DNA of 64,000 bases, taken from contig QANZ01043441.1 of NCBI GenBank assembly GCA_003254925.1, forward strand, positions 32,265-96,264. The letters run 5' to 3'. The notes beneath the pieces are model-generated. The model was not told where the DNA came from. It did not search any database and saw only the letters and a list, made by a program, of their open reading frames with translations. The translations under genes and the position numbers were made by a program. The DNA comes from Chamaecrista fasciculata (lineage: Eukaryota > Streptophyta > Magnoliopsida > Fabales > Fabaceae). Shown piece by piece: positions 35,045 through 48,849 of the stretch (the first letter of the stretch is position 1; the number at the start of each line of letters is the position of its first letter).

Positions 35045-36872
35045 CTATATTATATTATAATTTATAAGCAAAATTCAAACTTTCATTTTTAGTCTAATTT
35101 TCCTCCATTACACTTTGCAAATAATTCATTTTAATTATACTTTAGTCACAAATAATCCCACCAACTATCAAATTTAGTAAATACCTTCATTCATTCATAA
35201 TTTAGTTACAAATATTTTTATTGAAAATTTGACAAATAACCTTTTAAATTTTCATTTTTTTAGTAGATGAGATAATTTTTAACACTAATTAAATGTATAT
35301 ATTATGTGAACTATGTGTAAAACTAGGATTAAATAAAATATTATAAAAGATTAAAAATTTTGAGGGATAATTTATAAGTTTTATAGTTATTAACAACTAG
35401 ATAATAATTAAATGAGTGTTATTAGCAAATAGCCCCTGCAAAGTTAAAAAATTGGAAGGGTTATTTATAATTTAGTTATAGTTGAAGGAGATATTTGTAT
35501 TCATTTTTTCTTCCCCTAATTACATATATCATATTACCTTTGCTTGTTTGGCACACTTATTTTTGTTGTTGTTGTCCTTACACTCCTAGCCTCTTCCTTT
35601 TTGGATTTTACATCATTTCACCCTCCCATGCTCTGTTCCTTTCACCTTAATAAAAGCATTTAACCCACAAATGGATAAAGATGCCTCTGCAGCATGTTAG
35701 TGGTTATGGGTGTTGCTCAAGCAAAACCATGCTCTTGTAGGCCACCCTCCTTTCCCCTCTTTCAATTCAAATTTCTTTCATTACCAAATCATAATAATTA
35801 TATTGGTTGACCAAAATATTAAGCATATTTATTCAATTAATCTACAATAATTGAATAGATTATTGAGTCATAATCATGTTAAATATAATGGATCATGTAA
35901 TTTTGCAATGAAAAAGAATCACTGACACCTTCATTTGGTTAGATTTAATTTCTGAAAATAGGTAAAAAATATATTTAACAATGTGTTTGCTTCTATTTTA
36001 AAAAAATAAAATAAAATCTACTTGAAAATTGTCTTCCTGCATTTCAAGATGAAGACCACTATAGGACAAAGCTAATTTATTACTATTAGTACCACTACAG
36101 GACAAGCCAAAAAATTATTTTAATACTGTATAACTACCTGACGTAACCCTCTAATTTGTCATAAAGCTCTGTATAATTAAGCTAGTTGAATGGCAGAAGG
36201 GACCCATGATTAGTCACTTCACTTCATGCAAATTGCAACCACTCATTCTCATTTGCACCATTGTTTGCTTCATAAGAAAATTAACCTTAACAATGGCAGT
36301 GGTAATGAATTCTTCAATGTTGCAGATAGGCATTAAATTAAAAGAACTGCACTAATGAATTCTTCACTGTTCATTTATCAGCAGTTCCTATTCTTCATTA
36401 AATCAAAGTAATGTACCTATTAATTACCTATTAATTACCAATGTCCTCATCTGCAATGGTAAAATTGGGTCCGAGATTTATGTTCACTAGTCACTACTAA
36501 AGTCCCCTTTCTTTTTGCTACTTTATTTATCTCTCTTTTGCTTAGTGCTAGTGGGGCTATGAAATATTTTAATGTAAATCAAACTTTGGGTCAATAAGGA
36601 AGCAAGTTAAATCTCTTGTGAGTGGTTTTTCCTTCCACCATTTCTATAAAAGCTTGGTTAAATATGCAAAGTGGAACATTGTCGTACAAGTCACTTAATC
36701 AACCTTAAACTTCTGTCTTCATGAAGAACCAATCAAATTAGAGATAAGATTTCCACCTTTATACATCCAAGGCAAAAAACATTGAAGCTTTTATCAATAT
36801 TATTATTACATGCCAATTATAACATTGCATTTTGTGTTGCTCAAGTGACAAACATATTGGGTTTGAGCAATT
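35045..36872. other. Intergenic, no gene seen
   Basis: AT-rich spacer. A short local repetition of aatgaattcttca occurs at about 36303-36365. No supportable gene. Confidence 0.5.
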
Positions 36873-36875
36873 TAA

Positions 36876-37290
36876 GGGTCTGTTTGGCAACCACACATCC
36901 CAATCTCATCCTATTTCAATCCTAATCTCAACCTAAAATTAGATGAACAGTCCAGTTTGGGTGTTTGTGTGGCACATAATCTCATCTCAATCTCATCCTA
37001 ATCCTCATCTCATCCAAATCATCATCCCATTTATCATACATTTACTAATCTACCCCTATTTATATACCTATATTTACCTACACTCTAATACAAATATAAA
37101 AAAGATAATTAGACAAAATAGTAATTTTACATACCCTCATTTATTACACTTATAATTTTCTCTCTCTCCATCATTTCTTATTAATTTTTTTTTCTCTCCC
37201 TCTCACTCACTCACAAACACACACAAACTTTTCTCTCTCCTTTTCTCTCTATCTCTCACACACCCACCCACCCACTCCCTCTCTCTCCCT

Positions 37291-37323
<33 letters not shown>

Positions 37324-38654
37324 TATATTATATATATAATTTATATTAATTTAATTAAACAAAGATGTTTTTGTCTATTTGTAATGTTGTTTTTTTTAGT
37401 CCCAACATTTCTCTATTTCTTTTGAGTAAAAATACAATTGAATCCCTAAATTATTTTTTAAGTTACAATCTTCTATTCTATTTACTGTATTTTTTTAAAA
37501 AAGAGAAAAAAATTACTTATCTTCACTTTTATAGGCATTTTAGTCCTCAAACTATGAGCTCAATTTCCTTGGCTAGTAAAACTATTTTATGTTTAGTTTT
37601 TTTCTCAAACTATGAAAATAGTTTGATTTTGGTCCTCAAACTATTTGTTGTTCTAAATTCGTGTCCAAATTCATCCGATGATTATTCGCTATGGATAATG
37701 GAGAAATAACGGTTATTTTTTTGTTGGGAAAATACACAAGTTTCCATGTGTTTGTTATTTTTCTGGTTCGAATCATGGGTAGCAAAAAAATTGCAATGTT
37801 GTTTTGTTGGGAAATTACAAAGTTATGGACCAAATTGTACATTTACAATCATTTCCATATTACTTGCATTCTGGTCCCACGATATTGTTTGTTATTTTTT
37901 GCACCTTGCAAATAAAAAATATACCCGATTGTTGACGGTACAAGCTTTGTTCGAGCCCCGAGTACAGATATTAGGGACCGATTCTTTGGACCGATACAAT
38001 GTTATGGACCAAATTTTATGTTTACAATACTTTTCATGTTATTTGCATTCTAGTCCCCAAAATATTACTTATTATTTTCTTTATATTCAAATTCATAAAT
38101 GTGCCCCATTATTCATGGCTGGGATTCTCTACGAGCTTTGAATTATCACTCACACATGTTAGGGATTGATTAATTGGCCGGATACAAATTTATGGACCAA
38201 ATTGCATTCTCAAAAGAATTTTAATGTTATTTTCATTTTGCCCCATAATCTCATCCAATAGGATGGACCAAAATCCATCATCCTATAGGATTGAGAAATC
38301 ACGCTTTCCAAGAGCATCTCATCCAAATATCATCCCAGTCAAACCCCAGTCAAACCCCACCCAAACACCTATATCTCATCTCAATCTCATCTCAATCTCA
38401 ATCTCAACATCATTATTTCATACCATTTCTACCCCTATACAAAATAAATAAATCCAACAACCTATTTCACCTAACCACAATCATTACATACCCTTTTATA
38501 TAATTTCACACCCTATTATACATCATTTTCTCTCAAACCATCCAAACACCACTACATAATCTCATCTCATCCTAATTTCAACATCATCTCATCTCATCTC
38601 ATAAGTTGAGATTGAGATTGAGATTGGATTACACTTTTGCTCCCAAACAGCCCC
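36876..38654. mobile_element. Harbinger-like non-autonomous element, 1.78 kb
   Basis: The ends are GGGTCTGTTTGG and the complement of GGGGCTGTTTGG, flanked by TAA on both sides (36873-36875, 38655-38657). Subterminal regions are rich in repeated atctcatc on one side and gagattgagattgagatt on the other. An (AT)n tract lies near 37290-37320 after CT/CA-rich DNA. Internal blocks match 17742-19119 and, inverted, 63389-63606. The open stretches inside are short and show no transposase motif. Confidence 0.72.
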
Positions 38655-38657
38655 TAA

Positions 38658-40175
38658 AACTGTGATTCAGCTGCAAAGTACGAAACTTGAGTTTGTACCA
38701 AGGAAATATTATGAACTTTGAACTCTTTAATTCTTTACTCTCAGTTATGACTGTCCTGATGATTCTCCCAAAAATTGATGAGTCTGAAACTTTGACTCAG
38801 TCTTTTGGTAAGGAAAGCGAACTATGAACATAGTTTGGTAATTGATTGGCAAGGTGAAGACAGAACAAGGTTCCAGGGCATTTAATGAATGAGAATAACA
38901 AGTTATACGTTAAGGGGTATCTCTGGAATCAATAATGGCACATCCTTTTAGTTTCTGATATGTGTGTTTATAGAAAAGAGGAGCTATTTCAAGTTTCATT
39001 ATGATGATGTTGGGGAAGAATGGTAGTCAGCTTAAAATTCCATCCAATGCATTCAAACAAGCATTTAAAAACCACCAACCACCCTCCCTAAGGAGTCCTT
39101 TTGAAGTTCTGTTTAAGACACCAACACAGTTAAGTTACTACTATCACTGTGTGACAGTGCTGGTTTGATAGTGGAAGCTTGTGCTTTTTCAACCTCTTTT
39201 ATATCTTGGTATCATAGTGATCTTGAAAAAGAAGAAAAAAAATAATATTATGGTCAAGTTTTGCAAATCAGTGACAGAATGATGATGACTTAACAGGTAG
39301 AACAGGTTTCATCTGGTTTAATATGACTTCACCTTTGAACTACTTTTAGGAGTGCGTTTTTGAACTTTGAATTTGTTGAATATAATATGGAAGATGATTA
39401 AGAAAAAAGGAAGATGGCGATGTGGGCTTCCCAGCGAAAAATGATGGTTCAGTACAATAAATGTCTTGTTTCATAATGGAATTAACATGCATGATCCTCT
39501 ACCTTAATCTATATTTTATTGTCCTCTCTGTTCCTATATTGATGAGACAAAAAAAAAAAAACAAATTATGGTCTAAACTCTAATATGAATCAAACGATCA
39601 ATTCTCAAGGGCCAGTTGGACTGTTTGTAACTAAAGGCTTATATCTAGTCAAATGAGGTCTAAGTGCAAAGATGTCTGAGAAGTTTCAGTCTCTATCTCT
39701 TGAGGCTAAAAGTGAAGCACAATGCATAAAGAGAAAACTCTAGGTAAAACTATCTTATCTATGTCTCTGCGGCAAGGGCCTGAAATATCCAAGAAAGCTA
39801 AAGACCTATCCATGCCTTTACTGAAAGCTTCGATGAGGCTTCTAATACAACTCAACACGAGGCAGCGTCCACAAATTCACTTTGCATATTCTTTCTCCAT
39901 CAAAAATATGAATTTGATAATCTTGTCCATATAAGAGAGGGACTGGGATTATATATGTGGTGGGTAACGATGCACTGAAAGCCCACAAGCAGAGTGGAGA
40001 AGCCCTGCTCGCTCGTAAAAAGCAAAAGAAATAAATAAAGACAAAAGAGCCAATTATAGGACATACTACTCTTCAATTTCCAAAGATATATGGCTGCTGA
40101 TGCTAATTTAACCTGCGCCAACTGTCGCATTTAACAGGACAAAATGGGAAGAAGGCAAAAAAGAAAGAGAAGAGA

Positions 40176-40176
<1 letters not shown>
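38658..40176. other. Intergenic, probably including the DRB 3' flank
   Basis: Less AT-rich than neighbouring spacers, with short open frames but no recognisable protein. The part nearest 40176 probably includes the 3' UTR of the dsRNA-binding protein gene; its end cannot be fixed. Confidence 0.4.

Positions 40177-40215
<39 letters not shown>
40177..40215. repeat. (GA)n microsatellite near the DRB 3' end
   Basis: A nearly pure GA dinucleotide run about 100 bp beyond the stop codon of the DRB gene, hence likely in or beside its 3' UTR. Confidence 0.9.
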
Positions 40216-40219
<4 letters not shown>

Positions 40220-40315
40220 GATGATATAACATCACTCATATAATAGGACTAGATGAGAAGATCAGCACAAAACCATGAAAACATTCTCATGGATTCAGAT
40301 CTACTCCGCTGAACT

Positions 40316-43300
40316 TCAAATTTTCAGCTGCTCCAAGCTCTGAACTGTCTGAGATTCTGGTAGGGTGTTCTCCACCTTATTGTCTTTGTCCTCAAGTTTA
40401 GCTGCTGAAAGTACATCTTGCTGGCAGGGGGCACTAATAGTCACTGGATCTTCTTTCGGGATCGGAGCAGGTTCATCTTTTCGGACCAGTGGAGCAGGTT
40501 CGTCTTTTCGGACCGGTGGAGCAGCATACACTGGAATAGCCTGCCTAATAGTGACTGCAGGGGCAACTCGTACAGGAGCAGCCCGAATTATTGGATGGGG
40601 CACTGCAGCAGGTGGTGGAAGTGGTGGTGCAGAAAATACAGGCACTGCTGTCCTTACATTCACTGGAGGTGCAATTCCCCGGCAAGGCAATCTCATTTGT
40701 TGAATTGGGACATATGGTGCGGCTCCTACTGCAGGGAACTTAGGTGGACGGGTCCCTCGGTTTTCTGGTGCAGAAGACTGTGCCATGGAATTGTCACTGG
40801 CAGTGGCAGCTAGTGGTGCCCTGCGTCGAGGACTTTCATTTGCTGTTGTCAATGAGGGCCTACTACGAGGTGACGTCCTTTGGCAAATAAAAGGAAGGAT
40901 CTTTGATGTAGTAAATGGTGGAGGTTGTGGGCTGGTTGGCCTGTGACTTTGAATCTGAAACTTTTTTGGAAATGGAATTGGAGTATTAGAATATGACATT
41001 CCCATCTTTTCCTTTATCCGGTAGTTCAGCAAGGCTCGTGCTATGGTGATCTGTTCTAATTCATCGGTGTTCTCTGGTTCAGATGAAGAGCTAGCAGTTT
41101 CTTTTGCCACTGGCAAGAAGGAAGATATGTCAATTCACATATAACTGTTTACATGGTACACGTTAAATCTGACTCAGATCACAAAAGAAAAGAACTTTAA
41201 GATTGTCACAAAGGCATGTCAAAACTATCAGTCATCGTGACATTTTATCTTATGGAAAATAACTTGGGACATAAACTTAGAGTGTGCACTTGGGTAGGAC
41301 TGATATAGGATGATTGTCCTCATCCCCAATAGACCATATTAAAGTTCACGATTTGACCTAAAATTGATTATGATAGCTCCAACCCAGTTCCAAAAGACAA
41401 CTTTTGAAGTGATAAACTTGTTACATGCCATGAGAGAAATATGAGAAATGAGAAAACTGATCAGGGATTGGGTAATGCCACTGTGCTATGTGGGGTATAA
41501 ATTCAGAAGACAAATTTATAAAATTCCATGTTTACATGGCAGCAATTATTTATTCAGTTGAAAACTTAGCTGTCCACTTACATTGTTTTAGAGAGGACCA
41601 AGCTGCCATAGCTGCATTCTTCTCTGCTTGTTTCTTATTCTTGGCAGGTTCACCAGTAAATATGATTCCTGCCAATTCTACTGTCCCAGTAAAAACAGGT
41701 AAATGTCCTAGGCCAGACCTGTATGTTGTGTATTGGGGCAACGGAGCCCCCACCCTTTGTGCAATTTCCTGTAATAAGTTCTTGTAGACTCCCGTCTCAT
41801 CCTAAACAATAAAGATAAATAATAAAGAGTGATAAGTATATGGACGATGAAACTACCAGATTTATTATGTGAATACATTGACAAAGCCCAAAGGTAACCG
41901 AGTCCAACGGTATTAAAACATTATGGACAACCACTTGCCAAGAATAGGCATATTTAAAGCAGAGAGAGGTTTTACTAAACATGGAGAAACGGCCACTGAT
42001 GCTGAGGTGTATAACAGTCTAAAAGACAAACAGAAAAGTTGAAAGCTGCGCTGTTTTGCGCAAAATCCGGGCATCCGATGAAGTCCACGTTACGGTTATA
42101 AAACCGTTAGCACAAAACCATGTGCCATTACGACTAGAAGTAAACAATGGGCAAAACCATTTACACATAGAACAGGGTTTCTAAGAATGAAATATTGTGC
42201 TCTCTTCCATACTGATTTCTAATAGATAGTAGCAAGCCTTAGGAATGATGAACCATATTACCAGCAGAATTTGAGCAATGCTTTTAGAGTCAGTAACACA
42301 TCTTTCCCTTGAGATTTAGCAAAGATGGGTAAGATAGTGATTCTATATTTACCAGTGAAATTTGAGTATCAGATTCATCAACTTGTTGGAAAAATATACA
42401 GAATTGCAAAAAGTTTAGACAACAGACTTTGATTGTGAGAAACATTCCAACAATTAACTTTATGAATCTTCGATAAGGATTTACCACTCAGATGATCAGA
42501 CAGTTCATAAAAACCATACCAAGAGCAAGAAGCAATTTGATTTGAGGTTCCTTGAATACCATATTAAAAGATTTGCCTTTCCCAGTGAATACTGCTAACT
42601 GAGCAACACATTCAGATTTTTTTTTTCAAAAAAAAAAAAAGAAAAACAGAGTCTCACACAAAAGAAACAGGACACCACAATGTGTAAGTCAGTATGGATA
42701 CTGTATCATCATTTTCCCCTTCAGTAAGTGCAACTTTCACACTACATCCAAAGATCATATTTCAAGCATCTGCATCATGTAAAAGTATAACAAAAAAAAA
42801 CTGAACTTGATGTTAGAAAACATTTGCAAAGCCAAAACTTTAGTACTCCTTCGTCCTTCCTACCAAGTCAAACAAACAGAAACAGAGCTCATCAGAAATC
42901 AGAAAATGTTGTTCCATTGCACCCATTAATCAAACAAAACCGAGTCAGTCTCGCTTCATGCTAACTCAGAACCTTCCGAGTTCAGAGCATTTTTAGCTTC
43001 TTGGTATAACATTAAAGACCAAGGGCATTTAGGTCATTAGGCGACCCAACCAAACTCGCTAGGTTCAGGCGTCGGCAGAAAAAAACCACTATATCGCCGG
43101 CGACCAACGCCGGGAACAGGCCAACAGAACCCTATTGCAGGCGCATGTTAGTCTATTGCATTTTATTGGTTGATTAATTTTCCTCTACAGAGTAAAATCA
43201 CAAAGAATGAAGAAAGAAAAGCAGAGGCAAAACAAAACCCTAACGGAATTAGTTCGAAATTAAACTGACCAGAATACGAGCGGCGAGGGAGTGTGAGGGC

Positions 43301-43515
43301 CCACGGTGGGAGAGAGAAATGAGAGCGACTTCGGCGGCGGAGTGTTCGGCTTGCCGGAGAGTGTTGCAATAGTGAGGGCTTTCGAAGATCTCGCCGTTGA
43401 AGTTAACGGTGGCTTTGAACCTCGGCGCGTGATCGGGACCTTCCCGAATGCACGTGTACGAAGGGAGGTTGAAGCAGCTCCTCTGTGCCAGCTCCTGAAG
43501 CTGGTTCTTGTACAT
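40316..43515 (-). CDS. Double-stranded RNA-binding protein, DRB2/3/5 type
   Basis: Plant DRB2, DRB3 and DRB5 proteins bind dsRNA and act beside Dicer-like enzymes in small-RNA production and silencing. Exons 43270-43515, 41582-41801 and 40316-41109 total 1260 nt, giving 419 aa, between Arabidopsis DRB5 and DRB2 in length. The first dsRNA-binding domain is residues 1-70 (MYKNQLQELAQRSCFNLPSY, CIREGPDHAPRFKATV) and the second 87-155 (VYKNLLQEIAQRVGAPLPQY, KNKKQAEKNAAMAAWSSLKQ), each with the alpha-beta-beta-beta-alpha pattern and the C-terminal lysine-rich helix. The rest is Pro/Ala-rich and ends LEQLKI, like DRB2. Splicing across exon 2/3 gives KQLAKETASSSSEPENTDEL. A 27-bp in-frame duplication gives two VRKDEPAP-type units. 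I cannot tell DRB2, DRB3 and DRB5 apart, so no symbol is given. Confidence 0.94.
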
Positions 43516-44026
43516 TTCTGCTTCGTAAGCTTCTGCACTTTCTTCTTCTTCTAGAAAGTGGTTTGCTTTTGCTAGCAGAAATGGTAGCCGGAGCCAGATC
43601 GGATCAGTTTGTTCGGGTCGACCCGGATGAAATACCCGGGGTTTTCAAGCGAATTCTGGAGCAAGAATGGAGGAGGAATGAGAAGGGTATGGAGGGAGAA
43701 AGTGAGGTTTGCAGAAGAGAGAGAAAAAAGAAGAAAGGAGTAGAGAGAGAAAGAGGGAGGAAGAAGAAGAGAAGGGAAGAGAAAAGACACAGGGAGTAAA
43801 TTTCTAGTGGGGGTTTTTATTTTCAGCCAATATTATTATATTGGAAACTTATTTATTGCTTTGTTGCTAGGAGTCAACTGAACGTTAGGCTGCTGCATGG
43901 ATGTGATCTTTTCCTTTTTCTTTTTTTTTTTTCCTTTGTTTTTTAATAATAATAAATGGTGATTATGTTTTTAACTAAAGAGGTTTCTTATTTTATTTTG
44001 TTCAAGTGCTATTTCCAAATGCATAG
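43516..44026. other. DRB leader/promoter and spacer
   Basis: Upstream of the DRB start codon. A strongly purine-rich (GA/AAG) plus strand, i.e. a CT-rich leader on the gene's strand, covers 43655-43800 and fits a plant 5' leader. No gene on the plus strand is supported. Confidence 0.45.
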
Positions 44027-44540
44027 TTTGGAAAGCTTGTTAAGCTGGGTTCTACTAATCTCAAAATCAAATTTGAAACACCATAATGGTTTTTCTTTTA
44101 GTTGTTTACTCAATTTCAGGATGCTAATAAGTATAATATCTGATACTTTTATCACTATCTATACTTATATATGTTCATTTTATTCAATACCCGTACATGC
44201 CATAATTTATCCATATTTAATGCAGGGTTTGAAAAGCTTCTTTAACTGAGTTTTACTAATCTCAAAATCAAATATAACACATTATAGTGATTTTTCTTTT
44301 GGTTTTTTACTCTATTTTAGGGATGATAATAAGTAGGATATCTGATACTTTTATCATTATCCATATTTGTATATGTTCACCTTATTCAATACGCGTACAG
44401 GCCGTACTGTGTATTTGTACTCTATTCGTATTTGATAAATTAGTATATGTATTTGTACTCTATTTTAAGAATGATAATAAGTAAGATATCTAGTACTTTT
44501 ATCACTATCCATATTTGTATATGTTAATATGGATGACAAT
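44027..44540. repeat. Diverged tandem repeat, about 200-bp unit
   Basis: The block beginning gtttggaaagcttgttaa (44027) recurs at 44226 (gtttgaaaagcttctttaa). Both continue with actaatctcaaaatcaaat and a block around taataagta, atatctgatacttttatca. A third, partial unit begins near 44454. Confidence 0.75.
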
Positions 44541-44690
44541 TTGGGCGGGTATTCAGGATACCCGTAAAAAAAATACCCGATATTAGTCGAATATCGGATA
44601 AAGAACGGGTAGTGAAAAATAAAAAATTATCGGATATCGAGGTGGATACGAATATTAATTTAACTATCTGGTATCCTTTCGAAATGAATA

Positions 44691-45690
44691 GTTAGGGTAC
44701 CTAGTACTATAATATAAATATTTTATTATTTTATACATTTTCTATTATATTTTTAATTATTTTATTTTAAATAACATATATTGAATATTAGATATCAGAT
44801 ATATTCGATTTTTTAAGTGGATTCTATCTCATTGGCACCCGCAATGTGTTTCATGTTTGTCTAGATTTATCATTTGCATTTCGGTGCTTGGATCAAATTC
44901 CAAGAATCCGTTTGTCATGATTAAGTTGAAAATTATTTAGACCAATATCATATTGGTAAAAACCTTGTGGCATAAATGTAGAAGTTGGACTATTTGTTGG
45001 GCAGGCAGTTTTGAACAAAACTTTTAACGAAACTACTCCAATCAGTTTGAGTAAGTTTTGACTGGGCGGTTAAAACATTCTGCTTAACCAAATTAAACTA
45101 AATTAAAAAATTATTGGTTTGAGCAATTTAAAAGTTATTTTTTATTTTTATTAATTAATGATAGAATTAGAAGAAAAAATTAGAGTTAGGATACCTAGTA
45201 TATGATACCCTATAATATAAATATTTTATTATATTTTATACATTTTCTGTTATATTTTTAATCATTTTTATTTTAAATAACATATATTGAATATCATATA
45301 TTAGATATATTCGATTTTTTAAGTGGATTCTATCTCATTGGCACCTGCAATGTGTTTCATGTTTGTCTAGATTTATTGTTTGCATTTCGGTGCTTTGGTC
45401 AAATTCCAAGAATCAGTTTGTCATGATTAAGTTGAAAATTATTTAGACCAATATCATATTGGTAAAAACCTTGTGGCGTAAACGTAAAAGTTGGACTATT
45501 TGTTGGGTAGTTTAGGTAGTTTTGAACAAAACTTTTAATGAAACTGCTCTAATCAGTTTGAGTAAGTTTTGACTGAGCGGTTAAAATATTTTGCTTAACC
45601 AAATTAAACTAAATTAAAAAATTATTGGTTTGAGCAATTTAAAATTTATTTTTATCAATTAATGATTGAATTAGAAGAAAAATTAGAGTA
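44691..45690. repeat. Direct tandem duplication, 494-bp period
   Basis: 44691-45184 is repeated at 45185 to about 45690. Shared stretches include tatattcgattttttaagtg, gattctatctcattggcacc, tgcatttcggtgctt, aagttgaaaattatttagac and atcagtttgagtaagttttg. The two units are highly similar along their whole length, so the duplication is fairly recent. No gene is inside. Confidence 0.93.
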
Positions 45691-45800
45691 TTAAAATAAG
45701 AAATTTGATAGGAGAAGATACTACAAAATGAGAATGGTAGTTAGTTGGCCATTCAAATGAAAAATTTTTGTAAGACAATAAGATATTATAATAAAAAATA

Positions 45801-46178
45801 GGGGAAATTGTATTTACCCACCCTTAACTATGTGTTCAATTGCAATGTCCTCCCTGATCTATGAAAAATAACAATTAACCCTCCAATCTATTAATTTCTT
45901 AACAATGTCCTCCAACCGTTAGTAACACTGTTAACTTTTTTATCTTGAACTCCTCGTAAGTTGCATAAATACTTCATAAAATGGTCAAGTGACATAATTT
46001 TATATAACATGTGCAATTCATATGAGACTTAAAATTTAAAAAGTTAACGGTGTTACTAACTGTTGGGGGGACATTGCTAATAAATCAATAGATTAGGGGG
46101 TTAATTGTTATTTTTCATAGATTAGAGGAGACATTGCAATTGAACACATAGTTTAGAGTGGGTAAATGCAATTTCCCC
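45801..46178. mobile_element. Foldback element with about 150-bp inverted arms
   Basis: It starts GGGGAAATTGTATTTACCCA and ends with its near complement (tgggtaaatgcaatttcccc). The arms stay complementary through the blocks caattgcaatgtcctcc, aaaaataacaattaaccc and gttagtaaca-like sequence. Flanks are TA on both sides, within A-rich DNA, so the true target duplication (TA or a longer one) cannot be decided. No coding sequence. Confidence 0.8.
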
Positions 46179-48483
46179 TAAAAAAATATGTCTGATTTCA
46201 TGATGTTTCAAAAGAGAAATGATATTTTTTTGTGTTAAATACTTAAATGGGATTACATATAATAAATAAAAGTAAAATAATATATATATAGATATAAAAT
46301 GTTAGCGATTTGTTCGATTAATTATATGTTAAAATTGTGATTAATTGTATGTGAAAATTGTTAATCAAACCAAAACAATCAATTTTGATGCATTTTTAAT
46401 TAAATCAAACTGTTTATTATTTGGTTTGGTTCAGGTTTTGCTTCAATTTGATCAAATTGAATCAATTTTGATGTAGATTTTAGTCCCACTTTAAACTTTG
46501 TTAATCTTCTCTGTGAAATGAAATTTGACGTGTACAACTAACTTTGAGGAGAAAGCAAATTGGCGTGAGGAGCATAATCATAAAAAAAATAATAATAAAA
46601 GATATAAGACCAAGATTGCAACGTATTCCAAAGATAAGGGATCAAAATTGCACTTAAGCGTTTAACTCGTCACATCTTCATGTTATGTCAACGTTAACGG
46701 ATAAAGAGGAGCGGATATGAGGGTGAGAATAATAGTGAAACTGTTTATAAAGATGTGAGACTAAAAATAGAAAAAAAATTATAGGTCGATTTGTAACTTG
46801 ATCAAAAGATAAAGAACCAAATTTACACTTTAATCAAAATATGAAATAAACTTCTAACTATTCAAATCGAATTGCTCAAACCACAATTTATTAATTTAGG
46901 TTGATTTAATTAAATAAATTATTTTTAACTAATTAATTAAGAATTACTTTAAATCAATATGACCAGTTTGATCAAAAAATTGTTTAAAACTATCTAAATC
47001 ACCCAACAAACACTCCTATATATCTCCTACTGTTGGGAGTTTAGATCACAAAGCAGGTCTTGAAATCTTTTGTTTTTTGGTTACATTTAATATGGTCTTT
47101 TTTTTTTTTCTTAAAAATGTAGTGTGGTGAAAGAAAGTACAATGTATTTTGTGGGCCAACTAAAATTATATGCAATGTTAAAAACTCATGGTTGTGCCTT
47201 TTTTTATATATATAAATAAATAATAATACTAGTAATTGTTTTAGTTCACCACTTCACCATATAAATTTTCGGTTAGAAAGAAATTTCGTATATATTTTTA
47301 ATGAAACAGGTGGAATCTACTTATGTTTGCATTAATACTCCGAACCTATCATTCTCTAAACTAATGGCATATACATGTGCAACTACGACTATCTGTCCCA
47401 TTACCTTTTAAGTGACTAAGGCAATAAATATCAAATTACCTCAACACACTAAACAAAATGTTGGTTTAGTCCTTGGACCACTTTTTTTTTTTCAAAAAAA
47501 ACATAGATGACTTCAAAAGGTTAAAATTTAAAAGAAAAATCTAAATTTTTTAATGAAAATCTCTCATCATTAATCTCTCATGAACAATTTGTTAACTTTC
47601 TAAATACACTTCCTATCAAAAAAAAAACTTTCTATATACACTTAAAGTTTGCCATGTATCACAATCAAAAAAAAAAGTTTGCCATGTAAAGGAGTAGCAT
47701 TTTCAAATAAAAACAAAAATAATGAGCATAAAAATATTTATAGCTAATGAACAACTGTTTGACAACTAATTTTTTATTGGTTAGATTTGTATTAAAGAGA
47801 ATTTATTGACTTAATTAATGCCTATATTTTTTTAATCTCGTAGATGCAAATTAGAAATTCAATATATATTTATTTAATAGGTCATGAGTGTTCTTGATAA
47901 CGTTGAGCAACTGAGCGTTAATAAAGGCGTGCTATTATTTATGTGAATAATAAATATCTTTGGAATCTTTCTTTAATTTTATCTTTAAATAATAATAATA
48001 GTTTTTAAGATTAGATAGTGCTTGCCAAAGAGGTCATGATTTAAAACAGTAATAAAGAGACTTAACTTTTTTCATAATGGCATTGGCAAATATAATGGAA
48101 GAGGCACTGAAGAACCCTATAACAAGTCACGTGATCTGCATTAGTGAGATAATTATGGTGTGTTTTAATTATTATTATTATTGTAATTTATTTTTCAGTA
48201 TGAATGTGTTGTGGTATTCACACTGAAAACTTTAAGCGTGTATTTTACTCTTGGAGTTGAAGATAATAAATAATAATACAATTTTCATTAATTTTAGATG
48301 CAAATTATATTCATTACAAGCTTAGTTATTTTGATTAAATTATTAATTCCTTCCAAAACTTGAATACCCCCTCTTAGTGAACGATGGAGATAAAGATGAT
48401 AGAGTAGTTTATATTGCACAAGTCAGAAGAAGGAAGAGAAATTACCAAATTGTTATTGTCTTTTTTATGATGCCGAGGTCAAA
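46179..48483. other. Intergenic, no gene seen
   Basis: AT-rich spacer with fragments of dispersed-repeat character at 46480-46880. No supportable gene. Confidence 0.5.
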
Positions 48484-48509
48484 GGGTAAAACTATCAAGT
48501 ATAGACACC

Positions 48510-48840
48510 GATATAGATGATGCGGTATACGACATAGACACGGATATATTGACATATTAGATTCTTAAAATTACACGACACGATATGACATATATTCATA
48601 TATATAAATAAATAAAAATTCATAAATTTTTATGAAAATTTTAAAAATCACAATATCTATTTATAATATATGTTATATGTGATATTAGTTTCTTTTGTTT
48701 GTTATGATAAAGTTAAAAAAAAATTAATTTTATATTCTAAAATTTATAAATATATGTCATGTGAGTGTTGTCTAACTGTTGGACATAGACATGTATCCAA
48801 CATGGCGATATACTCTCAAAATAAAATGTTCATGTTTCAT
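48510..48840. repeat. Second copy of the TATGAAACAT repeat, inverted relative to 31697-32018
   Basis: On the minus strand it starts tatgaaacatgaacatttta and continues with aaaattaattttttttt, catataacatatattata and the tcgtgtcgtg block, parallel to 31697-32018. The other end is less clear. Confidence 0.55.
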
Positions 48841-48849
48841 AGGAATAAA

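Noticed and set aside
34817-35092. 91-aa reading frame in the GC-rich island
   Set aside because: No homology recognised; explained by GC-rich TGGGCC motifs lacking stops. Kept only as a possible promoter.
43581-43799. Lys/Arg/Glu-rich reading frame on the plus strand
   Set aside because: It reads the complement of the CT-rich DRB leader; low complexity and no recognisable domain.
45792-46187. Possible 9-bp target duplication around the foldback element at 45801-46178
   Set aside because: The flanks taaaaaata and taaaaaaat are A-rich and match only in part; chance similarity cannot be excluded.
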